64,000 nt of DNA from Hyphomonas sp. BRH_c22 (GCF_000961795.1 NZ_LADU01000115.1:1-64000), one strand, 5' to 3'. Counted from the stretch's first letter, positions 52,938 through 63,325 are shown. A program made the numbers and translations. Notes: generated by a model not told the origin, from the letters alone.

Positions 52938-53067
52938 GTTCCTGCTGTTCCCGTCTTCCGTTGCCGCGATGAGCCGGGCGTTAGCACGGCTTTTCGCGGC
53001 ATGACAGGATTCGCGTCTCTATTTTGGGATGCTCAGCTGTATTTATGTGTCGATTCTTGCGCACCCG

Positions 53068-53541
53068 TCAGGGCGCGAACTTCCGCAGCAAGGCACTCAG
53101 TTCCGGTGCCCGGACCCTGCTTGCCGCCTCGTCAGGCGAAAACCATCCGAGTTCGCGCTCGCCCGATTCGGGGTAATCCGGTGCGAGCTCTCTGACTTCC
53201 AGTGCGTAAACGGTCGCCTCGCATTCCATCCGCACGCCGCAGCCAATTGCCTTGTCATAGTGGAACCGCCCGACCGGCTCGGCCTGCAGTCTTCCGCGCG
53301 CGCCAGCCTCCTCATAGGCTTCGACTGCGGCCATGTCAGGGTCAGGCCTGCCGATCTCTGGCCAGCCCTTCGGCACCATCCATTGACCGCTTCCCCGGGT
53401 CGTCACCAGCAGGACCTCATGCCCCTCTCCCGCACGGCGCCAGCATAGCGCAGCCACCTGATGCGCGCAGGGCGGACGCAGCCATGCGCCCGTCACAAAG
53501 TCGGAAACTTCTCGTTTTAGACTGTTTATTGTATCTTTCAT
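53068..53541 (-). CDS. Nudix hydrolase (diphosphoinositol/Ap4A type)
   Basis: Nudix protein of 157 residues. The box reads GWPEIGRPDPDMAAVEAYEEAGARG, given in part, with the EEAG core; WMVPKGWPEIG precedes it, as in the Ap4A/diphosphoinositol-phosphate hydrolases. The first glycine of the standard box is shifted (GWPEIG), common in that subgroup. The ATG at 53541 is chosen over an in-frame codon at 53586. It sits between uvrC and the phosphate permease on the same strand. Confidence 0.83.
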   Translation of the reverse strand: MKDTINSLKREVSDFVTGAWLRPPCAHQVAALCWRRAGEGHEVLLVTTRGSGQWMVPKGWPEIGRPDPDMAAVEAYEEAGARGRLQAEPVGRFHYDKAIGCGVRMECEATVYALEVRELAPDYPESGERELGWFSPDEAASRVRAPELSALLRKFAP

Positions 53542-53593
53542 GACATTATCGTGACGGAGTTTGCTGCACGCGGCAATAGCAGGCATGCATCAT

Positions 53594-53614
53594 TACTCGC
53601 TTGTAAGGCGAGTA
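53594..53614 (-). terminator. Hairpin in the gap after the Nudix start
   Basis: TACTCGC (53594-53600) and GCGAGTA (53608-53614) form a 7-bp stem, loop of 7 bases. It lies between the uvrC stop (53635) and the Nudix start (53541), reading toward the latter. No U tract follows, so it is a weak terminator candidate for uvrC. Confidence 0.35.
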
Positions 53615-53634
53615 TCCAGGGCAGCCCGCCTGCA

Positions 53635-55509
53635 TCAACCGCTGTGGAAATGCCCGTATATGCGCTCCGCCAGGGACTCGTTGACGCCCTCGACCGCCAT
53701 CAGGTCGGCGACCTTGGCGCGCGAGACGCCCCGTGCCGATCCGAAATACTGGAGCAATGCCTTCTTCCGGGCCGGCCCGATCCCTTCGATCTCGTCGAGC
53801 GGAGAGCGGACAATGTCGGCTGACCGCCTGGCCCGGTGTGCGCCAATCGCCCATCGGTGCGCTTCATCCCTCAGGCGCTGGAGATAATAAAGGACAGGCG
53901 CCGTCTCCGGCAGTTTGAACGGCGCGCGGCCTGGCCGGAAGAATTGCTCACGTCCGGCATTGCGGTCCACACCCTTGGCAATCGAGACCAGGTTCACATC
54001 CTCCGGGCCAAGGCCAAGGTCCGCCAGCGCCTCCAGAACGGCATTCAACTGTCCCAGCCCGCCATCAATGAGAACCAGGTCCGGCCAGTTGCGGTCATTG
54101 CCGACCGCCTTCTCTTTCAGGCCCCGTGCAAACCGGCGCCGCATCACTTCGCGCATCATGCCGTAATCATCACCCGGTTCGATGGTCAGATCCTTGATGT
54201 TGAACTTGCGATAGGCGGTCTTGATGAACCCGTCCGGTCCGGCCACCACCATGCCGCCCACGGCATTTGTGCCCTGTATGTGCGAGTTGTCGTAGATCTC
54301 GATGCGCTGCGGCGGCGCGTCCAGTTCGAACACTTTGGCCACCTCGTCGAGCAGCCGCGTCTGGCTTGCCGTCTCGGCCAGCTTGCGCGTCACTGCCTCG
54401 GTCGCATTGCGTTCGGCCTGGGTGACAAGGTCCCGCTTCGATCCGCGTTCAGGCCTGCGTATCTCGATCCGCCGGTCCACTTTCAGTTCCAGCGCCTCGC
54501 CGATCAGGCGCGCCTGTTCGGGCATCTCGTTGACGAGGATCAGTTTAGGCGGCGGGCGCTTGTCATAGAATTGTACCAGAAAGGCCGCGAGCACTTCCTC
54601 CACCGTCTGGTCACTGTCATGGCGCGGATAATGCGCCGTCGCGCCCCAGTTCTGCCCGGCCCGGATGAAGAACACCTGCACGCAGGAAACGCCCCCCTCC
54701 ATCGCAATGGCGAATATGTCCGCCTCTTCCAGCCCGTCCGGGTTCACGTCCTGCGTCGCGCGCACATGCGCCAGCGCGCGGATCCGGTCGCGCAGCCGCG
54801 CCGCTGTCTCGAATTCCATCGCCTCGGCCGCGGCGTCCATCTCGGTGGCCAGCCGCTTTTGCAGGTCGGCCCCCTTCCCGCGCAGGAAATCGGCCGCCTC
54901 ATCGGCCAGTTCGGTATAATCCTCCGTCGAGATCAGCCCCACGCATGGCGCCGAACAGCGCTTGATCTGGTGCAGCATGCAGGGCCTTGTGCGCGCATTG
55001 AATACGCTGTCCTCGCATGTGCGCAGCAGGAAAGCCTTCTGCAGCGTGTCCAGTGTCTGCATCACCGCCCCGGCGCTGGCGAACGGGCCGAAATAATCGC
55101 CCTCATTGTGCTTGGCGCCGCGATATTTCTTGATCTGCGGCGCCGGATGATTTCGCCGGATCAGGATATAGGGAAACGACTTGTCGTCGCGCAGCAGCAC
55201 GTTGAAGCGCGGCTTCAGGCTCTTGATCAGGCTCGCTTCCAGCAGCAGCGCCTCGGTCTCGCTTTCGGTGACGACGAATTCCATTCGCCGCGTCATCGAG
55301 ATCATCCGCGCGATGCGCTGCGTATGCCCGCCAAGGCGCGTATAGTTTGACACCCGCGCCTTCAGGTCACGTGCCTTGCCAACATACAGCACCTCGCCCC
55401 CATCGCCGAACATGCGATAGACACCGGGGCGGCCGGGCAGCCGTCTCAGATTGTCCTTGATGACATCCACGCCGCGAAGCGTGGGTGCGCCATTGTCCTG
55501 CGATTCCAT
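53635..55509 (-). CDS. uvrC: Excinuclease ABC subunit C
   Basis: Nucleotide-excision-repair nuclease of 624 residues, which makes both cuts beside UvrB-bound damage. The N-terminal GIY-YIG nuclease domain shows [20 protein letters not shown] (about 26-45). The four cysteines typical of some UvrC (CEDS-CMLHQ-CSAPC) follow; a UVR region lies near 200-240, and the second nuclease domain has [19 protein letters not shown] and [12 protein letters not shown]. Helix-hairpin-helix repeats close the protein ([17 protein letters not shown]). A pgsA gene nearby matches the common uvrC-pgsA neighbourhood. Confidence 0.95.
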   Translation of the reverse strand: MESQDNGAPTLRGVDVIKDNLRRLPGRPGVYRMFGDGGEVLYVGKARDLKARVSNYTRLGGHTQRIARMISMTRRMEFVVTESETEALLLEASLIKSLKPRFNVLLRDDKSFPYILIRRNHPAPQIKKYRGAKHNEGDYFGPFASAGAVMQTLDTLQKAFLLRTCEDSVFNARTRPCMLHQIKRCSAPCVGLISTEDYTELADEAADFLRGKGADLQKRLATEMDAAAEAMEFETAARLRDRIRALAHVRATQDVNPDGLEEADIFAIAMEGGVSCVQVFFIRAGQNWGATAHYPRHDSDQTVEEVLAAFLVQFYDKRPPPKLILVNEMPEQARLIGEALELKVDRRIEIRRPERGSKRDLVTQAERNATEAVTRKLAETASQTRLLDEVAKVFELDAPPQRIEIYDNSHIQGTNAVGGMVVAGPDGFIKTAYRKFNIKDLTIEPGDDYGMMREVMRRRFARGLKEKAVGNDRNWPDLVLIDGGLGQLNAVLEALADLGLGPEDVNLVSIAKGVDRNAGREQFFRPGRAPFKLPETAPVLYYLQRLRDEAHRWAIGAHRARRSADIVRSPLDEIEGIGPARKKALLQYFGSARGVSRAKVADLMAVEGVNESLAERIYGHFHSG

Positions 55510-55548
55510 GGTTCCACAGATAGCGCCTGCGTGCCCGGCTTGCGAGAC

Positions 55549-55863
55549 CTAGAACAGCTTCCGCAGCAGAAGGTCGACATTCAGGCTGGAATCAAAGGCC
55601 ATCCCGATGCCGAACGCGAAGATCATGACGATGATCAGGGCATAGGTGAATTGCGGTCCGGATTTGGTTTCGCGCCGGGGCTGCCGCCGCGGCCGCACCA
55701 TCAGGCACATCAGGATCAGGATGAACACGCAGAGGCCGGCGATACGCTCGGCATCGCTGAGACGAGAGGTCCAGATCGAGAAGTCGTGCGCGCCGTGGCG
55801 CGCCTGGCTGACGATTAGGTTCCAGATCTTGTCGATCGGAATGACGTCGGACGAAGCGACCAT
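55549..55863 (-). CDS. Hypothetical small membrane protein
   Basis: Unrecognised protein of 104 residues. Two hydrophobic segments (IAGLCVFILILMCLMV and FTYALIIVMIFAFGIGMAF) flank a basic loop RPRRQPRRETK. The N-terminal part (MVASSDVIPIDKIWNLIVSQ) is soluble. The start at 55863 is chosen because upstream codons add residues with no pattern. It is downstream of an intergenic region and beside uvrC on the same strand, 40 bases away. Confidence 0.6.
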   Translation of the reverse strand: MVASSDVIPIDKIWNLIVSQARHGAHDFSIWTSRLSDAERIAGLCVFILILMCLMVRPRRQPRRETKSGPQFTYALIIVMIFAFGIGMAFDSSLNVDLLLRKLF

Positions 55864-56131
55864 GGCCTCATTGCTTTCCTTCAAGTCGCGCGCGGACGCG
55901 AAAGACCCGTGCGTGACATTGGATAATCGCACTCTTGGTTGAAAACCTGATAAACATATCCGGTAAAATTGATCCAATTGGCAAAATTACACAGCAATGT
56001 CGGCTCACGAGGCAAGGCCCTGCGTCTCGCCGCCGCATCACGCCGTATTGGGGAAAAGCTTGCCCCGAAGTCCCACGCAGACTATGGCCAAGCGACCCAG
56101 GAAATCTCCATCGCCACGACGGGAAACATAG

Positions 56132-57346
<1,215 letters not shown>

Positions 57347-57442
57347 ATTTTTTCTATATCTTTATAACGGCGTATCGATTGGCGCAGGCTGGATCGAATA
57401 CCCACCTGTTGCGTATAAGAACCAGGCTAACAGGAGAAAATC

Positions 57443-57907
57443 ATGCCCATCGATATCGGACTGAACGACAAGGCCCGTCAATCCTCGGCTCAGGCGCTGC
57501 GTGTCCTGCTCGGCGAGACCTATGCGCTCTATGTCAAGACGCACGGCTACCACTGGAACGTGACCGGACCGCGCTTCAACTCGCTGCACGCGATGTTCAT
57601 GACCCAGTATACTGAGCTCTGGACTGCGCTGGACGAGATCGCCGAGCGTATCCGCGCCCTTGGCCATTTCGCCCCCGGCTCATCCTCCGAAATGCTCGAG
57701 GAAGCCACGATCAAGCCGGATAATGGCGTGCCGGATGCCGAAGCGATGCTGTCCAATCTCGTCAAAGGTCATGAAGCGATCAGCCGTGCTGCCAAGGTCG
57801 GCCTCAAGGTGGCCGAGGAAAACAATGATATCGTCACTGTCGACCTGATGACGCGCCGCGCCGACATTTCGGAGAAAACCGCCTGGATGCTGCGGGCCAA
57901 CCTCTAG
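57443..57907 (+). CDS. dps: Dps-family DNA-protection ferritin
   Basis: Ferritin-like protein of 154 residues that oxidises and stores iron and shields DNA under oxidative or starvation stress. The ferroxidase site at the dimer interface is shown by KTHGYHWNVTGPRFNSLH and TALDEIAERIRALG, with the histidine pair, Asp and Glu. No lysine-rich N-terminal tail is present, so DNA binding may be weak. AGGAG lies 8 bases before the ATG. I could not identify an OxyR site in the 96 bases upstream. Confidence 0.9.
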   Translation: MPIDIGLNDKARQSSAQALRVLLGETYALYVKTHGYHWNVTGPRFNSLHAMFMTQYTELWTALDEIAERIRALGHFAPGSSSEMLEEATIKPDNGVPDAEAMLSNLVKGHEAISRAAKVGLKVAEENNDIVTVDLMTRRADISEKTAWMLRANL

Positions 57908-57965
57908 CGAAATGCCATAATCTGTGACATCGCAGGGTGGTTCCGAATGAGGCGACCACTCCGCA

Positions 57966-58544
57966 ATGCATCCCGTTCTCACGCTCGCGCTCATCTGTCT
58001 CGCCCTGTCGACAGACGCCTTTGCGGCTGCCCTTGCGCGCGGCGCACAGCAACGCACGCATGACGCCGCACAGGCAATCCGCGTCGGGTCCGTTTTCGGG
58101 CTCAGCGAAGGGCTCATGTTCCTTCTCGGCTGGGGGCTGGCCCAGAGCGTCGCCGTCCATGCCCAGGCGTTCGATCACTGGATAGCGCTCGTCCTGCTGG
58201 CAGCCATCGGCGTGCTCATGGTGCGCGAAGGGCTGCGAAACGAACCGGATGAAGCCGCCACGGGTCACCCCTCCCCCGCCCGCCGCACCGCACTCGGTAC
58301 CGTGCTGACGGCCGTCGGCACCAGCATCGACGCCGCAGCCATCGGCGTGGCCATGGCGCTGGCAGGAACGAGCGCCTGGCTCGCGCTGGGCATCGGCCTG
58401 ACCAGTTTCATGATGAGCGCGATCGGCTATCTGATCGGCCCGGCGCTCGGCGTGCGATTCGGACAGCGCGCCGAAATCGGCGGCGGCCTCGTGCTGATCC
58501 TCATCGGCCTGTCGATCTTCTACAGTCACATGACCGGCGGGTGA
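57966..58544 (+). CDS. mntP: Manganese efflux pump MntP
   Basis: Six-helix membrane exporter of Mn2+, 192 residues. The family's two repeats are visible: LICLALSTDAFAAALARG near the start and LTAVGTSIDAAAIGVAMAL in the second half, each with a membrane-embedded aspartate (STDAFA, TSIDAA). Only 58 bases separate it from dps, too short for a yybP-ykoY riboswitch, and none was seen. With the TerC gene this makes two manganese-type exporters in the window. Confidence 0.9.
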   Translation: MHPVLTLALICLALSTDAFAAALARGAQQRTHDAAQAIRVGSVFGLSEGLMFLLGWGLAQSVAVHAQAFDHWIALVLLAAIGVLMVREGLRNEPDEAATGHPSPARRTALGTVLTAVGTSIDAAAIGVAMALAGTSAWLALGIGLTSFMMSAIGYLIGPALGVRFGQRAEIGGGLVLILIGLSIFYSHMTGG

Positions 58545-58551
58545 TCGTCAG

Positions 58552-58664
58552 GCAAAAAAAACCCGGCTGCGAATGAACGCGCCGGGTTTCAAGTATCGGG
58601 CCCCGAAGGGGGGAGGAAACGCCCAATCGGAGGAAGATTGGGTAATGCCCGGGGCCCTTGGCAT
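58552..58664 (-). ncRNA. Candidate small RNA with anti-Shine-Dalgarno loops
   Basis: Reading the minus strand from about 58664. An outer stem GGGCCCCG (58650-58657) pairs with CGGGGCCC (58598-58605). Inside is a hairpin CCCAATC (58636-58642) / GATTGGG (58622-58628) with loop TTCCTCC (58629-58635). On its other side is an unpaired stretch TTTCCTCCCCCC (58608-58619). A terminator (58559-58589) with eight T follows. Both C-rich sequences can pair with Shine-Dalgarno GGAGG. This resembles alphaproteobacterial RNAs with CCUCC loops (the alpha-r14/cuckoo type), though its layout is its own. It lies between mntP and a LysR gene. Confidence 0.6.
58554..58589 (-). terminator. Intrinsic terminator of the candidate RNA and possibly of the LysR gene
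   Basis: AAACCCGGC (58559-58567 region) pairs with GCCGGGTTT (58581-58589), nine pairs, followed on the minus strand by a run of T (A run at 58554-58561). It lies 150-200 bases after the LysR stop at 58752. Confidence 0.8.
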
Positions 58665-58670
58665 ACAGGC

Positions 58671-58698
58671 TAAATAGGCATTGCAGGCACAGATGCAA
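58671..58698 (-). promoter_or_regulatory. Possible promoter of the minus-strand candidate RNA
   Basis: TTGCAT (58693-58698, minus strand), 16 bases, TATTTA (58671-58676). A start about 7 bases later falls at 58664, just before the outer stem. Confidence 0.4.
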
Positions 58699-58751
58699 GC
58701 CGCAGGTCCGCAGTCCAAATATGCAAAAATGCAATTCAACAAATGTTCACA

Positions 58752-59657
58752 TTAGCTTTGATGCATGGAAGGCCGCCGCAGCGGCTCCGTTTCCGCAGTC
58801 ACGAAGTCGCGGAAGGCCGCCACGCGCTTGGATCGGCGCAGGTCGCTGGGATACACAAAATAGAGATCGAAAATCGGTCCGATATGGTCCGGCAGCACCT
58901 TGACCAGCCGTGGCATCGCGCTCGCCATATAGTCCGGCACATCGGCAATGCCGAGCCCGGCGTCCACGGCGCGCAGCATGGCGAAAACATTGTTCAGCTT
59001 CAGTGAAGCAGGGCGCGGCGGGCTGTCATCCCGGCCGACGCGGCAGGCAAAGCTCATTACTTTGAGCAGCGAGCTTTCGTCGCCATAGGCGATGATGCGG
59101 TGATTATCGAGATCCTGCGGCGTACGCGGCACCCCCTTTTCCTTCAGGTATTCCGGCGCCGCATACAGGCTGGTCGCCACCGTGCCGAGCTTGCGCTGGA
59201 TCAGGTCGGCCTTGTCAGCCGCCTCCAGCCGGATCGCGCACTCGGCTTCCAGCTTGAGAAGGTCATAGTCCTTGTCCTCGAGACGCAGGTCGAGATGCAG
59301 GTCCGGATGCCGGCGCGAGAAGCCGCCAAGGCGCGGCACCAGCCAGGTGGAACCGAAGGCGATCGGGGCAGAGACGATCAGTTCGCCCTGCGGCGTGTCC
59401 TGCTGATCCTTCAGCGCCGCACCTGCCGACGCCGCCGCTGCAGCCATTTCCATGGTCGAGCGGTAGAGCGTGTGTCCGCTGTCGGTCATGACCAGTCCGC
59501 GCGCATGGCGCTGGAACAGCGACACGCCCAGCTGCTCCTCCAGCGCGGCAATCTGGCGCGACACAGCCGACTGGGAAATCCCGAGGCGCTCGCCCGCAGA
59601 TGTCAGGCTGCCTGCTTCGGCGGCCGCGTGAAAAGATCTAAGCTTACCCCAATCCAT
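58752..59657 (-). CDS. LysR family transcriptional regulator
   Basis: Regulator of 301 residues with an N-terminal helix-turn-helix (LRSFHAAAEAGSLTSAGERL, GISQSAVSRQIAALEEQLGV) and a substrate-binding domain (ELIVSAPIAFGSTWLVPRL, VPDYMASAMPRLVKVLPD). ATG at 59657 gives MDWGKLRSFHAAAEAGS, the usual family start; an earlier in-frame codon at 59975 lies inside the divergent trmO gene. It is divergent from trmO. The inducer is unknown. A candidate small RNA lies downstream of its stop. Confidence 0.88.
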   Translation of the reverse strand: MDWGKLRSFHAAAEAGSLTSAGERLGISQSAVSRQIAALEEQLGVSLFQRHARGLVMTDSGHTLYRSTMEMAAAAASAGAALKDQQDTPQGELIVSAPIAFGSTWLVPRLGGFSRRHPDLHLDLRLEDKDYDLLKLEAECAIRLEAADKADLIQRKLGTVATSLYAAPEYLKEKGVPRTPQDLDNHRIIAYGDESSLLKVMSFACRVGRDDSPPRPASLKLNNVFAMLRAVDAGLGIADVPDYMASAMPRLVKVLPDHIGPIFDLYFVYPSDLRRSKRVAAFRDFVTAETEPLRRPSMHQS

Positions 59658-59769
59658 GGGGAGGGTTTGTGACGCCACTTTAACGCTGCGGCAAGTGGAG
59701 ATTCGAGCGACTCGCAGAAATCGGGCATTCCCGTTAGGGTAGTCAATCTTCTGTCCGCAAGGAGACTGC

Positions 59770-60237
59770 ATGCGCGACCCGTTCCTGATGAGGCCCATTG
59801 GCACTGTCCGGTGTACCCGTTCCGAGGCAAGTGACGATGACTGGGACGCCGAGTTGGCCCGAATCGAACTCGACACGACAGTGTTCGGCGATGAAGCCTT
59901 GATGGGCATGGACAGCTTCTCCCACGCGGAAGTCATTTTCCTTTTCGACCGGGTGCCCGATGCAAAGATCGTCACGGGCGCGCGCTACCCTCGCGGGCAG
60001 ACCGATTGGCCGAAGATCGGCATCTTCGCCCAGCGTGGTAAGAACCGCCCCAATCGCCTCGGTGCGACGATCTGCGAAATACGCGCGGTCGAAGGCACCG
60101 TGCTGCATCTGAAGGGTCTAGACGCGATTGATGGCACACCGGTACTCGACATCAAACCCGTGATGTCCGGCTTCCAGCCGCGCGGAGACCTGCGCGAACC
60201 GGGCTGGGCGAAGGCGATCATGGAAGCCTATTGGTAG
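59770..60237 (+). CDS. trmO: TrmO-like tRNA (t6A37) methyltransferase (TsaA family)
   Basis: Protein of 155 residues of the TsaA/TrmO family, which methylates t6A37 of tRNA-Thr using SAM. Characteristic are the SAM-site segment IFAQRGKNRPNRLGATICEI, and the opening PIGTVRCTRSEASDDDWDAELARIEL (given in part); the AQR and RPNxLG parts are diagnostic. It lacks the longer C-terminal domain of E. coli TrmO, so it is the short form. The gene is divergent from a LysR regulator. Confidence 0.82.
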   Translation: MRDPFLMRPIGTVRCTRSEASDDDWDAELARIELDTTVFGDEALMGMDSFSHAEVIFLFDRVPDAKIVTGARYPRGQTDWPKIGIFAQRGKNRPNRLGATICEIRAVEGTVLHLKGLDAIDGTPVLDIKPVMSGFQPRGDLREPGWAKAIMEAYW

Positions 60238-60253
60238 CCGGCCGCGGAAACCA

Positions 60254-61756
60254 TCAAGACGGCGGTGCGCCTTCGGCTGCCTTACGCACCGCAGCCACTT
60301 CCGGCGACGCGGCAATCCGCACGATTTCACTCAGCAGGATATCGAGATCCTTGCGGGCGGTGCGGTGATTGGTGATGTTCACGCGGATCGCCGTGCGTCC
60401 GTGCAACTGGGTCGTCGATGGCGCCGCAATGCCCTGCTCCTGCAGCTGGATCACGATCTCGTCATTCATTGCATTTAGCACGGCATCCGGCAGGCCGTCC
60501 ACCACGTGCCGGAAGCAGCAGATATTCAGCGCCACCGGCGCCAGCAATTCCAGTCCGGGCGTCATGGCAACCTGCTCGCCCAGGTATGACGCCTGGTAGC
60601 AGTTGCGGGTGATCATCCGGCCGAGACGGTCGGTGCCGAACTCCGCCAGCTGGGCCCACACTTTCAGGGCCCTGAAACCGCGCGACAGCTCCGGTCCGTA
60701 TTCCACCGGCCAGGGGTTGCCGCCGGCCAGACCCCGCTCCTTGGCCTTCAGATAATCGGGCCGGTCGGTAAAAGTGGCGCGGTGGAGCGTTTCATCCCGC
60801 ACGAGGGCAAAGCCCGCATCGTAATTGACGTGCAGCCATTTATGAAAATCGAATGCCAGCGAATCTGCGCGCTTTATCCCGGTCAGCCGATCCCGTGCGC
60901 GCTCTGACAGCACGCCCAGCGCGCCGAACGCCCCGTCAATGTGAAACCACAGGTTTTCCGCTTTCGCGAGGTCAGCGAGTTCTTCCAGCGGATCAATCGC
61001 ACCGACATTCACCGTACCCGCCGTGCCAATCACCACAAAGGGCGTCAGCCCGGCGGCGCGGTCTTTCGTGATCGCGGTCCTGAGGGCATCCATGTCGATC
61101 TCGAACCGGTCATTTGCCGGAATGCGCCGCAGGGCATCGGTGCCGAGGCCGACCATGTCGAAGGCCCGCGCCACGCAGGAATGGGTCTCGGTCGATGTAT
61201 AGCCGACCAGTCCATGCCCGCAGACGCCGTCCTTGCGGCTGGCAAAATCGAGGCGGGCATCGCGCGCCACCTTGATCGCAATGATCGTTGCCATCGACGT
61301 GCCGGACACCACGATGCCGCTGGCTGTCTCGGGAAATTCGAACAGTTCCCGGCACCAGCTGATCACCTGTTTCTCGACATAGATCGCGCCATGGTCGCGC
61401 CCGCCGACATTGGCATTCATCGACGATGCTGCCATCTCGGCGAGAATGTTCGAGGGCGTGCCAGAGCCGTGCACCCAGCCGAAGAAGCGCGGATTGGTAT
61501 TGCCCGCCCCGTAAGGCAGCAGGGTCTCCATCCGGCTGATGACGTCATCCGTTCCCAATCCCTGCCGGGGCAGCGGCGATTTCAGCGCATCCTTGATGTC
61601 AGCCGGCAGCTCGGTCCATACGCGGCCCTGCCGGCTGGACTGCATGCGGTCGAGGGCGCTTTCCAGCATGCGGTGCGCCTGCGCCCGGAATTCATCCCAG
61701 TCTTCGGGGTCGAGCGATTCCTGCGGTGTGGGTTCGTCATAGGGCTTGTCGGTCAT
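60254..61756 (-). CDS. Pyridoxal-dependent decarboxylase (group II, aromatic/glutamate type)
   Basis: PLP decarboxylase of 500 residues. The cofactor lysine is in ADSLAFDFHKWLHVNYD, the signature of group II decarboxylases. Upstream, FFGWVHGSGTPSNILAEM and GTAGTVNVGAIDPLEELADLA are conserved, with HIDGAFGALGVLSE for the coenzyme ring aspartate. Substrates in this group include aromatic amino acids, glutamate, histidine and diaminobutyrate. There is no operon partner to suggest which. ATG at 61756 gives the natural length. Confidence 0.87.
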   Translation of the reverse strand: MTDKPYDEPTPQESLDPEDWDEFRAQAHRMLESALDRMQSSRQGRVWTELPADIKDALKSPLPRQGLGTDDVISRMETLLPYGAGNTNPRFFGWVHGSGTPSNILAEMAASSMNANVGGRDHGAIYVEKQVISWCRELFEFPETASGIVVSGTSMATIIAIKVARDARLDFASRKDGVCGHGLVGYTSTETHSCVARAFDMVGLGTDALRRIPANDRFEIDMDALRTAITKDRAAGLTPFVVIGTAGTVNVGAIDPLEELADLAKAENLWFHIDGAFGALGVLSERARDRLTGIKRADSLAFDFHKWLHVNYDAGFALVRDETLHRATFTDRPDYLKAKERGLAGGNPWPVEYGPELSRGFRALKVWAQLAEFGTDRLGRMITRNCYQASYLGEQVAMTPGLELLAPVALNICCFRHVVDGLPDAVLNAMNDEIVIQLQEQGIAAPSTTQLHGRTAIRVNITNHRTARKDLDILLSEIVRIAASPEVAAVRKAAEGAPPS

Positions 61757-61848
61757 GGCAGCCTATTCACCCGCTTTCGCCCGACATGCAAAGCACTTAC
61801 CGAGCGTCATGTGCAATACGCGTCCGTTCTCCCTTGGGAATCCGGCGG

Positions 61849-62199
61849 TTAAAGCTTGATCCCGACCTTCGGACCAATCCACGTCATCAGCAGGTAAAGC
61901 ACAATAGTCAGCAGGCATCCGGCGATCAGTGACGGCCAGAATCCCCACTCCTGCCGCAACAGGACCGGGATCAGCAGGAACATCGGCAGCGACGGCAGCA
62001 CATACCAGAACGTGGCGGTCGCATGATCGGCCATATTGGCTGCATCCGGCCTGTCCCTCCACAGCCAGATCATGCCGAGTACCGACACGAGCGGCAGTGA
62101 GGCTACCAGCGCCCCGAACCCCGGACTGCGTTTGGCAATCTCGGAAACCAGCGCAATCAGGATGCCGGAAACAAGCGCCTTGAGGATGAGATATGTCAT
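61849..62199 (-). CDS. DUF3147 family membrane protein
   Basis: Small membrane protein of 116 residues with four hydrophobic segments (MTYLILKALVSGILIALVSE, ALVASLPLVSVLGMIWLW, and two later ones). EIAKRSPGFGALVASLPL and SVLGMIWLWRD mark the DUF3147 family. No function is known. It lies 3 bases after a Nudix gene on the same strand. Confidence 0.85.
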   Translation of the reverse strand: MTYLILKALVSGILIALVSEIAKRSPGFGALVASLPLVSVLGMIWLWRDRPDAANMADHATATFWYVLPSLPMFLLIPVLLRQEWGFWPSLIAGCLLTIVLYLLMTWIGPKVGIKL

Positions 62200-62202
62200 G
62201 CT

Positions 62203-62643
62203 CTAATCGCCCGCCCATCCGAATTCCAAATATGCCACATCGTCGTTGATGCTGGCGAGGGCAACGCGGATATAGGGCACCGTATTCTGCGGCAGCTCCG
62301 TAAGCGCGAACCATCGCATGTCATCGCACTTGTGCGGTTCCGTGTTCACCGGCTCACCCGACCAGGCATCGACACCAAAGTACAGTGACACCCGCTCCTC
62401 ATCCGAATTTCGGTGCATCGTGTGCAAAAGCCTCAGCGCAGCCGGTGCGATCTCCAGCCCGGCTTCTTCCTGCGCCTCGCGCGCCATGGCAGATCGGAAC
62501 GTCTCACCCCCGTCCACATGCCCAGCGACCAGGCTGTATTTGCCATCCTCATACCCGGTATTGAACCGTCGCAGCATCAGCACTTTCCCGTCCCGCAGCA
62601 GAACAAGATGCACCTCCGGTATCAATTTGAACCGCGACATCAT
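62203..62643 (-). CDS. Nudix hydrolase
   Basis: Nudix protein of 146 residues. The box AGHVDGGETFRSAMAREAQE, EAGLEI matches Gx5Ex7REUxEExGU closely. The opening LIPEVHLVLLRDGKVLMLRRF and GKYSLVAGHVDGGE resemble the MutT-like nucleotide pyrophosphatases. It is six bases before the S24 protein gene in the operon orientation, and the two are likely cotranscribed along with DUF3147. Substrate unknown. Confidence 0.87.
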   Translation of the reverse strand: MMSRFKLIPEVHLVLLRDGKVLMLRRFNTGYEDGKYSLVAGHVDGGETFRSAMAREAQEEAGLEIAPAALRLLHTMHRNSDEERVSLYFGVDAWSGEPVNTEPHKCDDMRWFALTELPQNTVPYIRVALASINDDVAYLEFGWAGD

Positions 62644-62649
62644 TGTCCC

Positions 62650-63267
62650 CTACTGGCTCGCCCACAGGATCCGCGCGATCCAGGCAATCTCGCCGGGCCT
62701 GAAACTGCGCACCGGATAATCGGGATTGAGCGAGGCGAGTTCCACTGCGCGCGCATTGCGCCGCGCCAGCACCTTGGCCATGATTTCCCCGCCCACAGTT
62801 TTGGCGACCACCCGGTCCCCGGCTTTCACCTCTGCCCCCGGCGCAACAATGATCCGGTCGCCAGCCCGATAGGCCGGCTCCATGGAATCGCCGCTGATCT
62901 GCAGCGCATAGACCGGCTCGTCGCCCAGACCCGGGAACCGCACCTCTTCCCAGCCCGTGCCGACCGGAAAGCCCGCATCGTCAAAAAACCCGTCCCGCCC
63001 GGCCTGCGCAAAGCCGATCAGCGGCGCGAGACCGCCCCGGCGCCCTTCGACCATGGCGGCAAAATCATCAAACCCGCTGCCCACCGCTTCGAGCACGCGC
63101 GCAAGGCTTTCGGTTGACGGCCAGCGCGGCCGCCCGTCGGCGCCTTCGCGCTTGGAGGGATTGAACGCCGTCGGGTCCAGCCCGGCGCGCTTCGCGAGGC
63201 CCGAGGCCGACAGGCCGTGATGCGCCGCCAGCTGGTCAATGCCCCGCCAGATGTCCCGGTGCTGCAT
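62650..63267 (-). CDS. S24 family peptidase, repressor-like with helix-turn-helix
   Basis: LexA/CI-like protein of 205 residues. The N-terminal part has a helix-turn-helix (IDQLAAHHGLSASGLAKRAGL, partly shown) and the C-terminal part an S24 domain: Ser128 in ISGDSMEPAYRAGD and Lys165 in EIMAKVLARR form the catalytic dyad. A possible self-cleavage site is Ala-Gly at 89-90 (FAQAGRDGFF). No phage genes are around, so this is probably a chromosomal stress regulator. A strong promoter lies 30-60 bases upstream. Confidence 0.83.
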   Translation of the reverse strand: MQHRDIWRGIDQLAAHHGLSASGLAKRAGLDPTAFNPSKREGADGRPRWPSTESLARVLEAVGSGFDDFAAMVEGRRGGLAPLIGFAQAGRDGFFDDAGFPVGTGWEEVRFPGLGDEPVYALQISGDSMEPAYRAGDRIIVAPGAEVKAGDRVVAKTVGGEIMAKVLARRNARAVELASLNPDYPVRSFRPGEIAWIARILWASQ

Positions 63268-63296
63268 GGAAAGGGCCCTGTTTCGTCTTGCCCTCT

Positions 63297-63325
63297 GTAT
63301 AATGGGTATATAATCCTATCGTCAA
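63297..63325 (-). promoter_or_regulatory. Predicted sigma-70 promoter of the S24 gene
   Basis: TTGACG (63320-63325, minus strand), 17 bases, TTATAC (63297-63302). The spacer is AT-rich and includes a further TATA-type sequence; the product may bind here to regulate itself. Confidence 0.6.

Noticed and set aside
53836-55350. Plus-strand frame of 504 codons opposite uvrC
   Set aside because: Antisense to a well-conserved repair gene.
57908-57965. yybP-ykoY manganese riboswitch before mntP
   Set aside because: Only 58 bases are available and the conserved core sequences are absent.
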